Source: Amycolatopsis alba DSM 44262 (lineage in GTDB: Bacteria > Actinomycetota > Actinomycetes > Mycobacteriales > Pseudonocardiaceae). Taken from it: DNA of 64,000 bases. The stretch covers positions 5,013,602 through 5,077,601 of the forward strand of contig NZ_KB913032.1 of assembly GCF_000384215.1 (NCBI RefSeq), given 5' to 3'. The first letter of the stretch is position 1, and each line of letters starts with the position of its first letter. Made by a program: the position numbers and the translations under genes. Below the pieces are notes generated by a model. It was not told where the DNA came from and searched no databases. It worked only from the letters and a program-made list of their open reading frames with translations. This document shows, piece by piece, positions 44,253-53,025 of this stretch.

Positions 44253-45527
44253 TCACTGTGCCGACACTGCCTCGTCCAGGCATCCGGCTACCGCCTCGGC
44301 GAACACCTGCCCGAGCAGGACCGGCACCGCGTTACCCAGTTGGCGCATCTTCTCGCCACGTGGCCCGCTGAGTTTCCAGTCGTCGGGAAAGGTCATGACT
44401 CGCGCGGTCTCACGGACGGTCATATACCGGTGGCGGTAGCGGTAGCCGCTGGGGTCTGTCTCGTCCTTGACACGTTCATCGGTGAGAAGTACGGACTCGC
44501 CGCCGGGCACGCCGTGCACCCCCGCTTTGACGGTCTTGGCCGGCCTGTCCATAACGTTCGGAGTGTGACCGGGGTAGATCCGAGCGTCTGGCCACCCGAC
44601 GTGGTCAGTGAAACCACCCACGTGGTACTCCCGCCGGTCGAGGCGATTCCAAGGGATCTTTGGCAATGGCCCGTTGTCGCCATCGCCGTTCACAGCGTCA
44701 CGTAGCGTCCGCCATGGCGACAGTTCATCCACGGGAATCGTTCCCGGCAGAGTCGCCTCTACGCGGTCGCGCACGTGCTTGGGTACGTCGGGATGCCGCT
44801 CCCAGTAGTGCCCGTCGCGGATCGACCTGAAGAGCGCGGCTTCCGAGTGGGTGGGGCGAACAAGGTCTCGGAACCTGTCGAGGTTCACACCGAGATCCGC
44901 GCGGAAGGCCGCGATGATCACCCGGTTGCGGATTTGGGGAACGCCATAGTCCGCAGCGTTGACCGGAGTCATGACCACGTCGTAGCGTTTGGTCGGGTCG
45001 ACTGAGGCGAGGTCGGTCTCTCGCAGGACGGCGTCGTGGGTTTCCCAGTTCGAATCGGGGTCCCGCTCCAGGAACGGCAGGCTGAGCTCACGCAGGATAT
45101 ATTCGAAGTAAGGTTTGAACGACGGCCTCAGCAAGCCGCGCACATTCTCACAGATGACGGCCTTTGGCTGGATCTCCCGGATGGCGCGGAACAGTTCAGG
45201 GAACATGTTGCGCCGATCCTCGTCCCCCTTGGCTACTCCGCCCAGGCTGAACGGTTGACAGGGCGGGCCTCCGGCGAGCACATCGACCCTGCCGTTCAAG
45301 TAGGTCAGCCGAAGCTTCTGCACGTCCCCGGCCACTAGCGGCCACGGTTGGCCGAGCTCCGGAACCCATTCATCCTCACCGCGAGGTTTCGCTCCGTTCG
45401 CCTCCAGCGTGTCGCAAGCGTGTCGGGCGAACTCATTGAGCAAGAGTGGCCGGAAGCCTGCCCTGTGCACGGCCATGGCCAACCCTCCACCCCCGGCGAA
45501 TAGTTCCACCGAGGTCCGGTCTGCCAT
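44253..45527 (-). CDS. DNA (cytosine-5) methyltransferase
   Basis: The 424-residue protein has the C5-methylase motifs in order: I 'VELFAGGGGLAMAVHRAGF', IV 'VLAGGPPCQPFSLGG' with catalytic Cys90, VI 'VICENVRGLL', VIII 'PQIRNRVIIAAFR', IX 'RYMTVRETARVMTFPDDW' and X 'QLGNAVPVLLGQ'. The target-recognition region (about 240-335) is short. The site is unknown. The ATG at 45527 has a GGAG ribosome site; an upstream GTG-initiated frame is less likely. It protects the host in a restriction-like operon with MORC, Z1 and DUF4420 proteins. Confidence 0.93.
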   Translation of the reverse strand: MADRTSVELFAGGGGLAMAVHRAGFRPLLLNEFARHACDTLEANGAKPRGEDEWVPELGQPWPLVAGDVQKLRLTYLNGRVDVLAGGPPCQPFSLGGVAKGDEDRRNMFPELFRAIREIQPKAVICENVRGLLRPSFKPYFEYILRELSLPFLERDPDSNWETHDAVLRETDLASVDPTKRYDVVMTPVNAADYGVPQIRNRVIIAAFRADLGVNLDRFRDLVRPTHSEAALFRSIRDGHYWERHPDVPKHVRDRVEATLPGTIPVDELSPWRTLRDAVNGDGDNGPLPKIPWNRLDRREYHVGGFTDHVGWPDARIYPGHTPNVMDRPAKTVKAGVHGVPGGESVLLTDERVKDETDPSGYRYRHRYMTVRETARVMTFPDDWKLSGPRGEKMRQLGNAVPVLLGQVFAEAVAGCLDEAVSAQ

Positions 45528-45618
45528 CTCGTCTCCACTGTGTGCTGAGGTAACTGGCAAAGCCTAGCGCACCGCTCGGCGCTCGATGTCGAGTAACACG
45601 GCCATGTCGAGCAGGCGA

Positions 45619-48498
45619 TCACTGCCTGGACGCCTCGTGCTCATCGACGAGCGCGTATGAGGGCTTGTTGGAATCGACAGTCTGCCATTGCAGGACGCCG
45701 AGGTTCTTCGTCGCGCCGCCCGGAAGCCTGAGGACGATCGCCATAACGACGCCCGAGGGATCGGTCTCCACGTGTCCGGCAAGTACCTTCACATTCTTGT
45801 CCACCATCGGGTACAGGATCATCTTGCCCGTAGTGCTGCCGACTGCGAGGGCGTCGACCGCGCTCCGGTGGGCACTTGTCGAGTTGCCTCGGATGCGTTC
45901 GTTGTCGTCCACGGCACGCCCATGCAGACTTATCGCCTGCTGGCCACGTAACACGGCTCGCCTGCCCTTCCGCTGCTGCGGGACGACGACACGCCAATCC
46001 GTGATCACGTCCGGTCCCAGACGGCTGATCCACACGAGGTCTGGTTTGAAGGTCATCGGATTCGCCCAGGTCAACTTGCTCAGGACGGCAACCATGTCGG
46101 TGTGGCTCACAGTGCCGACGAAGGCGTCGAATGACGAGCCCCCCTTGTCGGAGAAGCTGGTTCGGTCGGATGCGGCTGCCAGCAGCGGTACACAGGCGTC
46201 GACGTTGCGTTCCAGCGCGTCCTTCTCCCGCATCGTCGGGTAGCCGGAGCTGGGTTCCTTGCTGCCTGTGCGCCGTTCGACTAGGACCGCGTTGTACATC
46301 TTCGACGCCGCCGTCGGCCTGAGCCCGTGACTGCTCACCAACGGCGGCACCTCGGCCGGGGTGCAAATCGGCCTGCCGTTCTCGTCGGTGTCGGCGTATG
46401 CCGCGAGTTCCTCGCGGAAGCTGCGCTCATCCAGGCAAATCGATTCGAACGCATCCCTGAGCTTGTCCGTGACGAACAGCCGGACCAGATCCCGGTAGCC
46501 TTTGCGGAAGCCGAACCAGCGCCCCATCTGCATCAGTGAGTCGGCGTTCTGCGTTGTTCGGACGTAGTAGGAGACCGTAAGGCCCTCGACGGTGAAGCCG
46601 CGAGCCAGCTTGTTACCCCCGACCAAGATCCGCCATACGGGATGGCGGTCGAAGTCCACTTCGTCCTGTTCGATGTCCTGGTCGCTGTTGACCACCAGCA
46701 CAGGGTTCTTGCTGGGGCTGGTCCGGCGTGCGACCGTCCCGATGTAGCGAGCGAGGTCTTCGAAGGACGCGGGAGTCGCCTGACCCTCGGCCCGGACAGA
46801 GGACACAGGGAGCAAGTCGTTCTCGAACAGGGCGCGCAGTCTCGGGTGGCTGGTGGTGGAGAAGTAACCAGCTTCCTCCCAGATCTTCTTGATCTGGAGA
46901 GCTGTCTCCCGGTGAGTGTCGGTGTGCATCGCTTCGTGCACCAACATCGTGTGGTGTTTGAACTCCGGGTGGCCGTGTGCCTCGCGATAGAGCTTCACCG
47001 CTCCGGCGAGGACGAAGAAGTCGATCGCACGGCGCAAATCCCGGTCGAGCTCAGAGTCATCGACAGAGCGTATGTGAGCGTTTTCGTTGGAGTTCTCGAC
47101 AGTCTGATCCTCAGGCGGGATGTCAGAGTCCAGATCATGGAAGTCCTCCGCCCCCATGTAACCGGGCGGGCGCTCCAATGAGATCAGGAAGTCTTTGGGA
47201 AAGATGTCCTGAGCGTCCCCTGGGTCGATGAACACGTTCGCGAACGGCGTGGCCGTGTAGCCGACATATTGGCAGCGCGGGAGCATCCCCAGCAATTCGG
47301 AAATCAAAGCGTTGATCGCGGTCCGTTTGGCCTTGCCGGCCTGCCGCTGTTTGCGGTTGGTCGTGTTTACCGATGCCTGGTCCGATTCGTCATCGATGAT
47401 CAAAGCGGGGATCTGATGCAGCCGTGCTGTTATCCGCTTGAGATCCTTGACGAGTTTGGCAAGAACTCCCTTGTTTTTCTTGACGATCATCAGTCTCGCA
47501 TCGGCGGAGAGCAGATTCTCGACGTGGTTTAGTGGCTTCGTCCGGTCTCGTTGTTCGAAGTCGAGGGCCGAGATTCCTTGGCGGAGGCTTTGATAATCGA
47601 ACAACCGGGTGGTCATCCGATGAATATCGGGTTTGCCGACGTCGGCGGGCCGACACCCGTGCTCGACGAACCTGCCTTTGAGCCAATCGTCATCGTCCTG
47701 GTAGTCGACCGCGGACAGCGCCTCTGCGCTTTCCGTGTCCACTCCTCGCAGGATGTTCTCGCGTCCGACGAGCTCCATATCCACCCGGCGCTGGGTTTGC
47801 TCGCGCAGCATGTTGGTCGTACCGGTCAGCACGATGATCAGTCGGTAGCCCGCGTCGACCGCTTTGGCGATGACACCGGTGAAGTTCGCCGTCTTGCCAC
47901 TCTGCACGTACCCGACCACCAATCCCTTGGCCTGATACGGTTCCGCGCGGGTCGGCTCGCTGAGTCGCTCCACGACGTGACGCGTCGCGTTATGCAAGCT
48001 GGCGATCGCGTGTTCGTCCCATCCGCGCTGGTTGCGCAAGTGATCGGCATAGTGGCTCCAATAGAAGTCCCTGGTCCGGATGAGGTCTTCGCTGTACCAG
48101 GGATCCCATTCCTTGGCGATCACCACCGTGCCGTCTCCGGCATGGATGGGGAACATCACATCGAACAGGCGCGCGGTTTCCACATCGACGCCGAGCTTGG
48201 CGAGAATCACGGCTCGCCGTTGCGGGGTGTTGGCCGTCGTGCCCGCCGTCCATTCACCGTCTTCGATTCGGGCGCTGTCCCACTTGGCGAGCTTGATGTG
48301 AAGCTCGTTGCGCAACTCGTCATCCGAGGGCGACGACGTGCCGAGATAGGAACGCAAAGCCGCGTCGGATATATCGGTGCCACTCCCGAACTCGTCGGCC
48401 TGTGCCAGGGCGTTGCGTCGCAAGTTCCTGGGGCCGCTGCGGTTCATAGCGTCCAGCGCGGCTAGATAGGACTTCGCCAGGGCGTCAGACATCGTCAT
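45619..48498 (-). CDS. Z1-domain superfamily II helicase-like ATPase
   Basis: The 959-residue protein has a Walker A 'GYVQSGKTANFTGVIAKA' (near residue 200), Walker B 'PALIIDDESDQAS' (near 368), 'GYTATPFANVFIDPGD', and the helicase motif VI-like 'SLMQMGRWFGFRKGYRDLVR' (near 658). The last part is the Z1 family region. Z1 proteins occur in restriction-like operons with MORC/MutL ATPases and methylases and are thought to move along or remodel DNA. It overlaps the DUF4420 stop by 4 nt and is followed by a 91-nt gap before the methylase. Confidence 0.9.
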   Translation of the reverse strand: MTMSDALAKSYLAALDAMNRSGPRNLRRNALAQADEFGSGTDISDAALRSYLGTSSPSDDELRNELHIKLAKWDSARIEDGEWTAGTTANTPQRRAVILAKLGVDVETARLFDVMFPIHAGDGTVVIAKEWDPWYSEDLIRTRDFYWSHYADHLRNQRGWDEHAIASLHNATRHVVERLSEPTRAEPYQAKGLVVGYVQSGKTANFTGVIAKAVDAGYRLIIVLTGTTNMLREQTQRRVDMELVGRENILRGVDTESAEALSAVDYQDDDDWLKGRFVEHGCRPADVGKPDIHRMTTRLFDYQSLRQGISALDFEQRDRTKPLNHVENLLSADARLMIVKKNKGVLAKLVKDLKRITARLHQIPALIIDDESDQASVNTTNRKQRQAGKAKRTAINALISELLGMLPRCQYVGYTATPFANVFIDPGDAQDIFPKDFLISLERPPGYMGAEDFHDLDSDIPPEDQTVENSNENAHIRSVDDSELDRDLRRAIDFFVLAGAVKLYREAHGHPEFKHHTMLVHEAMHTDTHRETALQIKKIWEEAGYFSTTSHPRLRALFENDLLPVSSVRAEGQATPASFEDLARYIGTVARRTSPSKNPVLVVNSDQDIEQDEVDFDRHPVWRILVGGNKLARGFTVEGLTVSYYVRTTQNADSLMQMGRWFGFRKGYRDLVRLFVTDKLRDAFESICLDERSFREELAAYADTDENGRPICTPAEVPPLVSSHGLRPTAASKMYNAVLVERRTGSKEPSSGYPTMREKDALERNVDACVPLLAAASDRTSFSDKGGSSFDAFVGTVSHTDMVAVLSKLTWANPMTFKPDLVWISRLGPDVITDWRVVVPQQRKGRRAVLRGQQAISLHGRAVDDNERIRGNSTSAHRSAVDALAVGSTTGKMILYPMVDKNVKVLAGHVETDPSGVVMAIVLRLPGGATKNLGVLQWQTVDSNKPSYALVDEHEASRQ

Positions 48499-49490
48499 TT
48501 CTCCTCGGAGCCGAGTGTGGCAATAAGTGTCGAGGTGGGAGCCGTGACGGGGACGAGCCCTGTCAGGTCGATGCGATAGCGGACCTCGACGAGCCGGTTG
48601 AGCGCGACTTCCGCGTTCTTGAGCGACTCCGGAACCAGCCGCGGGAATCGGTCATCTATCGCATACAGCGCGGAAGGAGTCCGTCGTGTCCATCGGGTCT
48701 CGCAGCGCTCGGCCATATCGTCGCTCCATCCCCACGAGCCCAGGCCCGCTTCCAGGTCGTCGCGCTTGGCGCCCGCGCCGACAAGGTCCCGCACCCGCTC
48801 GACCAATTCCCCTAGCCGGAGCCCGGTTCGGGCCCCCGCCTGAGTGAGTTGGTGAGATACCAGCCACAGCGATCGGCTACCGGTGGGGACAAGCTGATTC
48901 AGCGACTCGACCCAATGAGTGCGCCGCTCCCCGCTGGTCGTCTTGATCTCCACGTCGTCAGCAGGAAGGCCGAAGTCATGCTCTTCCCTAGCCGGTCCGC
49001 GCCAACTGGCTAGCGCGGTGGACACACCTTCTGCGCGGACAAGTCCCGCGAGGCTGAGCAGTTCACCGAACAGGCCGATCTCCCTTTCTTTGGGAAAGAC
49101 CTCCTCTCTTCTGAGTAGCATGGCGAATTCGCGAAGGGTGAGCTTCAGCGCATCTTCAGGCCACAACCTGTCGATCTGGACATGGTCGGCGACCGAACAC
49201 AGGAGTGGATAGGCCGCCTGAAACAGTCTGGGGACCGTGACCACCACTTCGAAACAGCGGCCGACATCCTGGTGAGTCAAGCGGCTCACGACGTGCTGAA
49301 GTCCTGTGGCGGGAGCGCGGTCGGATTCCGGACTGTGCACCCGCAGACCCAGGTGCCCCTCCGAAGGCGTCACAAAAAGCCACACGAGTGGGTCACCCTC
49401 GATCGGCTTCAGGTAAGGCATTCCCTCGGTGAGCACACGATTGAGGAGAGCGGGGGCGAGGTGGCGGTCAGGATTCGGCGTCGCGGTCAT
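48495..49490 (-). CDS. DUF4420 PD-(D/E)XK nuclease-like protein
   Basis: The 331-residue protein is of the PD-(D/E)XK motif (DUF4420) family. The likely active site is 'HDFGLPADDVEIKTTSGER', with the E-I-K near residues 179-181 and an Asp before it. 'LRVHSPESDRAPATG' and 'GLFGELLSLAGLV' are other family-like segments. It is the probable restriction nuclease of the island. It overlaps both neighbours by 4 nt (ATGA) in one operon. The cleavage target is unknown. Confidence 0.85.
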   Translation of the reverse strand: MTATPNPDRHLAPALLNRVLTEGMPYLKPIEGDPLVWLFVTPSEGHLGLRVHSPESDRAPATGLQHVVSRLTHQDVGRCFEVVVTVPRLFQAAYPLLCSVADHVQIDRLWPEDALKLTLREFAMLLRREEVFPKEREIGLFGELLSLAGLVRAEGVSTALASWRGPAREEHDFGLPADDVEIKTTSGERRTHWVESLNQLVPTGSRSLWLVSHQLTQAGARTGLRLGELVERVRDLVGAGAKRDDLEAGLGSWGWSDDMAERCETRWTRRTPSALYAIDDRFPRLVPESLKNAEVALNRLVEVRYRIDLTGLVPVTAPTSTLIATLGSEEK

Positions 49491-50989
49491 CGTCGCTCCG
49501 CGCGCACAGCGGTGGTCAGCAGCGACTTCCAGAGCTCGATGTTGTCCTTGTCACGTGATCCGAGATAGTCGCCCTGGAAGACGTCCTCCATGAGCAGATA
49601 GATCATGGTCTTGAGGAGAGGCAGGTCGTTGAGGCCCGCGTGGCGGTCGCCGAGCAACATCTTCCGGTACCGCTTGTTGAGCCAAATCGTCTGTTCCGTA
49701 CGGTCTATGTCGAAGAATCGGTCATCATCGAAATCACGCCAGCGAATGTCAACAGGGTCCGCGCCGAGTGCCTCGATCTCCGCATCGATGGTGTCCCGGA
49801 GGCCAGGGCTGAAGCCCCTCCCTGGGCGAATCATCGGCTTTCGCGTCTTACGGCGCTTGTTGCCTGCTTCGTAGACCCGCACCGCTTGAGCGAAGTAATC
49901 GCTGAACGAGGTCCCGTCTTCGGCCCTGGCCGATTCGCAGGCATGGCTGAACTCGGGACGTACTTGGACTCTCGACTTCTCCGGATTCATCCGAAGCAAA
50001 GCTTCGGCATCACGGTCGATCTCGACCTCGACCCTGGCCAGCTGAAGCTTGGGATGCGGGGCGTGCACTCCTTCCCACCCGCCAGGCTGCAGGAGACGGT
50101 CTCGGCGGTAGAAGTACATTCCCTGGTGGTCAGCGGGACGGCCCCCGAGTTTGAACTGACGTGCCGTCGAACGTGGGGGCCAGATGTGGCACCGGAATGT
50201 CAACGAGCGGTCGCCGGCGGCCTTGAGGTCTTTCGGAAACCCCGTGGCACCTGTGCGGTGGTAGTCGAAGGGGTTGATCGACTCCACCTCGATCGGCGAG
50301 CTGGGTGAGGTGGAGCGCGCGTCCTGGACATCGAAGACGATCGTGACGCGGCCACTCTCGATGATGCGGTGGAACACGAGTCCGAGGTGGTTGGAGGCGT
50401 CGACGACCTTCTGTGAGACGAACCGCTCAACGTGAGACTCGTTGTCAGTGGCGGGGAAGCCACCGACCTGGTCCCAGCGCACGATCGTGCCGCTTCCCGT
50501 GTCGGGGAGCCCGCGATCCTGCTCGAGCTCGTGCTCGGCGAAGGACTCCGGGACGGTGTCGCAGAGAAAGCGGGTCTTGGCGTCATCGATTCTCCAGCGG
50601 CGCCCAACCGCAGGTGCTTCCTTCGCTCGGGAGAGCAGAGTCAGCTGATTCGCCTGACTGAAAGAGGCAGCCTTGAGGCCCAGTCCAAACCAGCCGAGGT
50701 CCGCCTCACCATAGGCCCGGCGGCCTCCGACGGTCATCGCTTCGTCTATCCGTTCCGGACCGATCCCGTGCCCGTTGTCCACGACGTACAGCGAGCAAAG
50801 GCGACCTTGATCGCGAACGAACCGGATCAGTACATGAGTCGCGTCCGCATCGACGGAGTTGTCGACCAGGTCGGCAAGGGCGGTCTCGAACGAGTGATTG
50901 CGCCCGATGGCTTCCATTGTCCGCGGGTCTGGCGGGAGCTCGACGGACCCGTCCGTGGGCACGCTCGCGGCCCATTCGGCCATCGTCAC
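49487..50989 (-). CDS. MORC/MutL-type GHKL ATPase of a restriction-like system
   Basis: The 500-residue protein has the GHKL ATP-binding motifs: N-box 'ALADLVDNSVDADATHVLI', G1 'VVDNGHGIG', 'GGRRAYGEADLGWFGLGLKA' (G2) and later a transducer-like domain. Prokaryotic MORC proteins in defence operons are thought to act as ATP-driven clamps on DNA. It is the first gene of the minus-strand island. Start at GTG 50989 has GAGGGGG about 7 nt upstream; ATG 50983 is a near alternative. Confidence 0.88.
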   Translation of the reverse strand: MTMAEWAASVPTDGSVELPPDPRTMEAIGRNHSFETALADLVDNSVDADATHVLIRFVRDQGRLCSLYVVDNGHGIGPERIDEAMTVGGRRAYGEADLGWFGLGLKAASFSQANQLTLLSRAKEAPAVGRRWRIDDAKTRFLCDTVPESFAEHELEQDRGLPDTGSGTIVRWDQVGGFPATDNESHVERFVSQKVVDASNHLGLVFHRIIESGRVTIVFDVQDARSTSPSSPIEVESINPFDYHRTGATGFPKDLKAAGDRSLTFRCHIWPPRSTARQFKLGGRPADHQGMYFYRRDRLLQPGGWEGVHAPHPKLQLARVEVEIDRDAEALLRMNPEKSRVQVRPEFSHACESARAEDGTSFSDYFAQAVRVYEAGNKRRKTRKPMIRPGRGFSPGLRDTIDAEIEALGADPVDIRWRDFDDDRFFDIDRTEQTIWLNKRYRKMLLGDRHAGLNDLPLLKTMIYLLMEDVFQGDYLGSRDKDNIELWKSLLTTAVRAERR

Positions 50990-51861
50990 TTGGTATCCCC
51001 CTCTTATGGTCTTCTTACCGCACCTAATAGGCCAAATCGGCAACCGTGTTACAGCCCCAGGGTAGTCCCGTGAAGGTGTCCGCACTTTCGGTTCGTGGGC
51101 GAGGTCGTATGCGACTGCTCTGAGCTGCCGATATGGCTCGGCAAGGCAAGTGGGCGAGCCGAGGCTGGCGGGGTGGTCGTGTCAAGTCCACCCGAGGCCT
51201 GGAGTAGGGCTAAGCTGGTCGATCGGTCTGGCCGGCTCGCGACCCGGTCGAGAGTCGCTATCCGCCGAGTCGTGTTGTGCGCATGACGCGCATCGCCTCA
51301 TATCGGGACTGTTCCGTGTGGCGTCAGAGGAACACGCTTCGACTTGCTCTGTCGATTCTTTTCGATACACAGATGGGCCTGTTGGCGAAATAATTAGGAG
51401 AGGCCCAAGAGTATGCGGCCGTGTATGTGCCGGCAGCTCAGGTCCGCCTTGGCCACGATGTTTCGCCGGCTAAGTGCGAGGGGCGGCGAGTTCGCGTGTC
51501 TGGTCGGCTGCCGTCCGGCGTGATCCTGGCTGCCGTGCGATGGCCGGAGAGCGGGCGTACTTGTTGTCCGAGGTGGACGTATCGCCGAACGTGATCGTCG
51601 GTCGGAATGCGGGATCATCGCTGACAGAATCGGTGCGCCGTGAAATCACGCGGAGGATAGGGATGTTGTTCCGGCCTAGGTGTGTCCGGCGAGCTTTTGG
51701 GCGACCCGCTCAATCACGGAGAGTAGCTAGATCAAGGTCATTTTCATCTCGATTCACCCGCAATGGTGATCTTGGTTGAGTGGGATGTCATGCTGGGTGT
51801 CCGACCATGGCCCTCTAACGAACCGACCCCGAGTCGCCGGAGGGCCGGAAGAAGGTGGCAG
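50990..51861. other. 0.87-kb region without a convincing gene
   Basis: Open frames here are short and lack protein-like composition or good ribosome sites. The leader of the defence operon occupies the first ~100 bp on the minus strand. Local AT-rich patches (near 51388-51400) contrast with the surroundings. I found no copy of the ssrA 3' end and no integrase or transposase remnant. Confidence 0.6.
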
Positions 51862-52077
51862 ATGACCTGGGCTAGGCATTCCAGTCGTCCCGACCCCGCA
51901 GAAGACCAGAGCCGGATGGCCGGTGTGCGCGCGGAGGAAGAAGTCCGCCTCACCCTGCAGAACGGCAGAGCCGCAAGGACCGTCGCCGGGCACGCCTCGG
52001 ACGCCATCGACTGTGCGGAACTGCTGGCCATGCTCGGGCTCGAAGGAGTCCAGAAGAAGCACGCTCAGCGCACCTGA
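51862..52077 (+). CDS. Small hypothetical protein
   Basis: The 71-residue frame has a coherent C-terminal part ('EEEVRLTLQNGRAARTVAGH', 'DAIDCAELLAMLGLEG') that reads like a small actinobacterial helical protein. The first 20 residues are less convincing, and an internal ATG (51916) is possible. GAAGGTGG precedes the ATG. It overlaps the 3' end of the convergent IclR gene by 13 nt. Confidence 0.45.
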   Translation: MTWARHSSRPDPAEDQSRMAGVRAEEEVRLTLQNGRAARTVAGHASDAIDCAELLAMLGLEGVQKKHAQRT

Positions 52078-52850
52078 CCCCCGATCCGGGTAGTCAGTTC
52101 GGCCGCGGTCAGACGGACCTCTTCGGCCAGTTCAGGCCAAGTTTCCTCGCAGCCCTCAGTCCCTGGGCAGAGGTGGCGGAGGGTCACGCTGATCGCGGCC
52201 ATCGGCCGGCCACCGTGGTCGAAGACCGGGCAGGCCACCGAAGCGAACCCTTCGGTGACGTGGCCGTCTTCGACCGCCCAGCCGAGCCTGCCCTCCGCGT
52301 TCAGTGTGCGGCGCAGTTCGGCGAGGGTGCGCGGGCCGCGGCCGGTGCGCAGGACGAACGCCGACGCGGCCGGGAAGAGCGCGCGCACGTGCGGCGACGG
52401 CAGGTGCCGCAGCATCGCCCTGCCTGACGCCGTGAGCTGCCCCGGAAGCCGGACGCCGACCTCGGTGACCAGGGTTTCCGGGCGCGTGGGGCGCTCTTTG
52501 ACCAGGTAGAGCGACTCGTTACCGTGCAGCACGCCGAGATGCGCGGTGTGGCCCACCCGATCGGCGAGTTTGCGCAGCAGCGGGACGGCGAGCCGTTCCA
52601 GCGGATCGTGCCGCAGGTAGGCCGAGCCGAGCTCGAACGCGGCGATGCCGAGGCCGTACCGGCGCTCGGCGGGCAGGTGTGCCACGAAACCGGCGGCCTC
52701 CAGTTCGGCGAGCAGATGATAGGTCGTCGAGCGCGGGAGGCCGAGTTCGCGCGCGATCGCGGCCGCCGACACCGGGCCCGGCCGGGCGGCGAGCGCGCGA
52801 AGGATGCCGAGGCCGCGTCGCAGAGCTGGGACTTCACTGCTCTCGCCCAT
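52065..52850 (-). CDS. hutR: IclR family regulator of histidine utilisation (HutR-like)
   Basis: The 261-residue protein has an N-terminal winged helix ('AIARELGLPRSTTYHLLAEL') and a C-terminal GAF-like ligand domain ('LGVLHGNESLYLVKERPTRP', 'LTASGRAMLRHLPSP', 'GFASVACPVFDHGGRPMAAI'). It is divergent from hutH. The gap contains a palindrome close to the published HutR motif of Corynebacterium resistens, an IclR regulator. GGAGG precedes the ATG. I infer it controls the hut operon in response to a histidine pathway intermediate. Confidence 0.85.
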   Translation of the reverse strand: MGESSEVPALRRGLGILRALAARPGPVSAAAIARELGLPRSTTYHLLAELEAAGFVAHLPAERRYGLGIAAFELGSAYLRHDPLERLAVPLLRKLADRVGHTAHLGVLHGNESLYLVKERPTRPETLVTEVGVRLPGQLTASGRAMLRHLPSPHVRALFPAASAFVLRTGRGPRTLAELRRTLNAEGRLGWAVEDGHVTEGFASVACPVFDHGGRPMAAISVTLRHLCPGTEGCEETWPELAEEVRLTAAELTTRIGGQVR

Positions 52851-52879
52851 GCTGACCTCCTGTTCTCCCGACCTGGGGG

Positions 52880-52943
52880 AGCAGGGGACCTTTGCTATCG
52901 CTTCTCTCAACGTTGAGACAAGCGATAGCAAAGGTCCCCTGCT
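52880..52943. repeat. Dispersed palindromic repeat, full copy with palindromic loop
   Basis: Perfect 24-bp arms (52880-52903 and 52920-52943) enclose a loop with its own 14-bp palindrome TCTCAACGTTGAGA (52905-52918). The copy lies between hutR and hutH and beside the HutR-like operator. Confidence 0.92.
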
Positions 52944-52952
52944 ATCGCCGGG

Positions 52953-52974
52953 TGTGTCTTGGATACCAGACACA
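52953..52974. promoter_or_regulatory. HutR-like operator
   Basis: TGTGTC (52953-52958) and GACACA (52969-52974) are inverted arms. The inner TCTTGGATACCAGA (52957-52970) matches 11 of 14 positions of TCTGwwATwCCAGA, reported for the IclR-type HutR of Corynebacterium resistens. It lies 52 bp before hutH, in the intergenic gap with the divergent regulator gene. Confidence 0.72.
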
Positions 52975-53025
52975 ACCACCGGTTGGGGTCGCCTGCCAGC
53001 GGGCATGGCGTTGTCCAATGGGGCT

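Noticed and set aside
44640..44665. Dispersed-repeat-like string CAAGGGATCTTTGG in the methyltransferase gene
   Set aside because: It matches only part of the core, lies inside coding sequence and has no inverted partner; a chance match.
42701..52064. Direct repeat of the ssrA 3' end as an attR site bounding the defence island
   Set aside because: I looked for the T-arm and acceptor sequence in 50990-52064 and did not find a second copy, nor an integrase.
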